A DNA stretch of 54,061 bases, from assembly GCA_004321915.1 (NCBI GenBank), contig SCQE01000062.1, forward strand, positions 1-54,061. Reading direction: 5' to 3'. Shown piece by piece: positions 52,993-54,061 of this stretch. Within the stretch, counting starts at the first letter, position 1; each line of letters opens with the position of its first letter. A program made the position numbers and the translations under genes. The notes beneath the pieces were generated by a model, which saw only the letters and a list, made by a program, of their open reading frames with translations, did not search any database and had not been told where the DNA came from. The DNA comes from Nitrospirota bacterium. Lineage in GTDB: Bacteria > Nitrospirota > Thermodesulfovibrionia > Thermodesulfovibrionales > Dissulfurispiraceae.

Positions 52993-54061
52993 CTATTTCA
53001 ATATTTGAAAAAGGCTGCTGTAGTCGTCGGTCCAGAGCCGAACATCAGTTTTTGTCCGCAGTTTTTCTGTAAATTGTTTTATCTCTGGCCTCTCGAACAA
53101 GAGATTGTCAGACGCCATAAACACCCAATCTGTCTCATATATTTTTCGTCCGGCATCTTCCGGTGTTCTAATGAGAACGGCTTCTTTGCCTAAGGCCTTG
53201 CCGATCCTTTCGATAACGAACTGAAAATCGAGGTTTCTGTTTGAGACATGCAGTGCCAGTATCCCTTCGGGTTTCAGGTGTTTAAAATAAAGTTTGATCG
53301 CTTCAAGGGTGAGCAGGTGCACAGGCACTGAGTCCCCTGAAAAGGCATCGGCGATAAGCAGGTCATAATCCTGTTTGGGCTCATGTTCGAGCGATAATCG
53401 TCCGTCGCCCTCTATTATCTCTATCTTTGCCCGGGAATCCGACAGGAAAGAGAATTCCGTTTTGGCGATACGTGTTATCTGAGGGTCAATCTCATAAAAA
53501 CGGTACAAATCGCCTGTTCTTCCATATGAGGACAGGGTTCCTGCTCCCAACCCTATGATCCCTACTCGTCGGTCTTTTCCCGGCAATGTTTTTAAAAGCA
53601 TTCCTATGCCCGAGGATGGCGAGTAGTATCCGTTTTTTTCCTGTCGTCTTTCATGTGCCCTGAACTGCACCCCATGAGTGATGGTGCCGTGTACCAGAGT
53701 GCGGTGTTCATCATTGGATCCTTTATTGTATTCGGTAACCCTGTGTGCGCCGTAAAAACTGCGCAGTGTCAATGTTGTATTTTCGGAATACGAATACATA
53801 TAGATGAATATTGCGGCGACCAAACGGATTATGACTGCAAAACAGACAATGTCCGCAATTCGCCATTTTCGGTAATTGACCGAAAAAAGGAGTACTCCGC
53901 ATACGGTAAGCATTATGGGGAACTCGAAATAATAAGAGAAGATATTCGGTGCAAGCAGCCCCACAAATATTCCGCCGAGCGCACCGCCTGCAGAAACCAT
54001 CAGGTAAAAAGATGTCAGGTATATCGGGGCAGGTTTGCGTGCAGCCAACTCTCCATGGCAG
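52993..54061 (-). CDS. Membrane-fused spermidine synthase-like protein, 5' end cut by window
   Basis: At least 355 residues visible; the frame runs off the window edge with CHGELAARKPAPIYLTSFYL, a block found inside fused TM-spermidine synthase proteins, so the true start lies outside. About three TM segments (within the first 90 residues) precede a Rossmann methyltransferase-like domain: VGIIGLGAGTLSSYG, YEIDPQI, IIEGDGRLSLE and LLIADAFSGDSVPVHLLT. Aminopropyl transfer is possible, but many such fusions have unknown substrates. Converges with the PK_C gene; 47 bp between contain no obvious terminator. Confidence 0.82.
   Translation of the reverse strand, partial: CHGELAARKPAPIYLTSFYLMVSAGGALGGIFVGLLAPNIFSYYFEFPIMLTVCGVLLFSVNYRKWRIADIVCFAVIIRLVAAIFIYMYSYSENTTLTLRSFYGAHRVTEYNKGSNDEHRTLVHGTITHGVQFRAHERRQEKNGYYSPSSGIGMLLKTLPGKDRRVGIIGLGAGTLSSYGRTGDLYRFYEIDPQITRIAKTEFSFLSDSRAKIEIIEGDGRLSLEHEPKQDYDLLIADAFSGDSVPVHLLTLEAIKLYFKHLKPEGILALHVSNRNLDFQFVIERIGKALGKEAVLIRTPEDAGRKIYETDWVFMASDNLLFERPEIKQFTEKLRTKTDVRLWTDDYSSLFQILK

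Noticed and set aside
1-54061. tRNA, rRNA, riboswitch or insertion-sequence genes
   Set aside because: Reading the intergenic spaces by eye gave no cloverleaf, rRNA segment, known riboswitch core or transposase; a dedicated covariance search would be needed to exclude small RNAs.

Overview
The window reads as a chromosomal segment of a Gram-negative bacterium. The evidence is an outer-membrane polysaccharide exporter, a LapA/LapB-type lipopolysaccharide assembly protein, a MurE with the meso-diaminopimelate motif DNPR, an HrcA/CIRCE-controlled groESL operon and many Sec signal peptides. Candidate sigma-54 promoters next to exopolysaccharide genes, a stand-alone pyruvate-kinase C-terminal domain protein and a HARP-type protein-only RNase P suggest a Nitrospirota or Desulfobacterota-like lineage. 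That placement is inference only; no rRNA or other marker is present.

Layout. (1) 1-8.3 kb, minus strand: a giant secreted RHS/YD-repeat protein (YVTN propeller, three IPT/TIG domains, six 168-bp NHL repeats, RHS core). Its C-terminal module looks like a DUF2778/Tlde1-type L,D-transpeptidase toxin. A small signal-peptide protein follows 4 bp downstream and is the likely immunity protein, and a 25-bp RHS remnant lies beyond it. (2) 8.5-22.1 kb: extracellular polysaccharide genes. A flippase, a GT2 glycosyltransferase and a polysaccharide deacetylase are on the minus strand; the deacetylase seems to lack an ATG/GTG/TTG start. A periplasmic binding protein, a chemoreceptor and a small-molecule kinase are on the plus strand, followed by a second deacetylase on the minus strand. 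A BY-kinase-like ATPase, Wza-like exporter and Wzz-like co-polymerase then follow on the plus strand, behind a sigma-54-like promoter with three copies of a 17-bp dyad upstream. (3) 22.1-24.3 kb: groES-groEL with a perfect CIRCE operator and a terminator. (4) 24.3-26.75 kb: a small accessory island of short genes, with a VapC-like PIN protein, a Phd-type antitoxin and the internally deleted remnant of its RelE/ParE-type toxin.

(5) 26.75-31.7 kb, plus strand: mltG, ispG, rsfS (apparently starting with ATT), rlmH, a LapA-LapB fusion and HARP RNase P, mostly overlapping or closely spaced. (6) 31.6-51.05 kb, minus strand: mnmE and then the whole division/cell-wall (dcw) cluster. In transcription order this is mraZ-rsmH-ftsL-ftsI-murE-murF-mraY-dacA-like-murD-ftsW-murG-murC-ddl-ftsQ-ftsA-ftsZ, with 1-11 bp overlaps or very short gaps, a consensus promoter and a three-repeat MraZ box at its head. 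A D,D-carboxypeptidase is inserted between mraY and murD, and murB is missing from its usual place. (7) 51.2-54.06 kb: bioF-like synthase with a palindrome upstream, a stand-alone PK_C domain protein, and the 3' part of a membrane-fused spermidine synthase-like gene cut by the window edge.

Cell-envelope functions dominate: peptidoglycan precursor synthesis and septation (dcw, mltG), LPS assembly control (LapAB), exopolysaccharide export and modification, and a secreted toxin predicted to attack peptidoglycan. No rRNA, tRNA, CRISPR array, insertion sequence or complete prophage was recognised.
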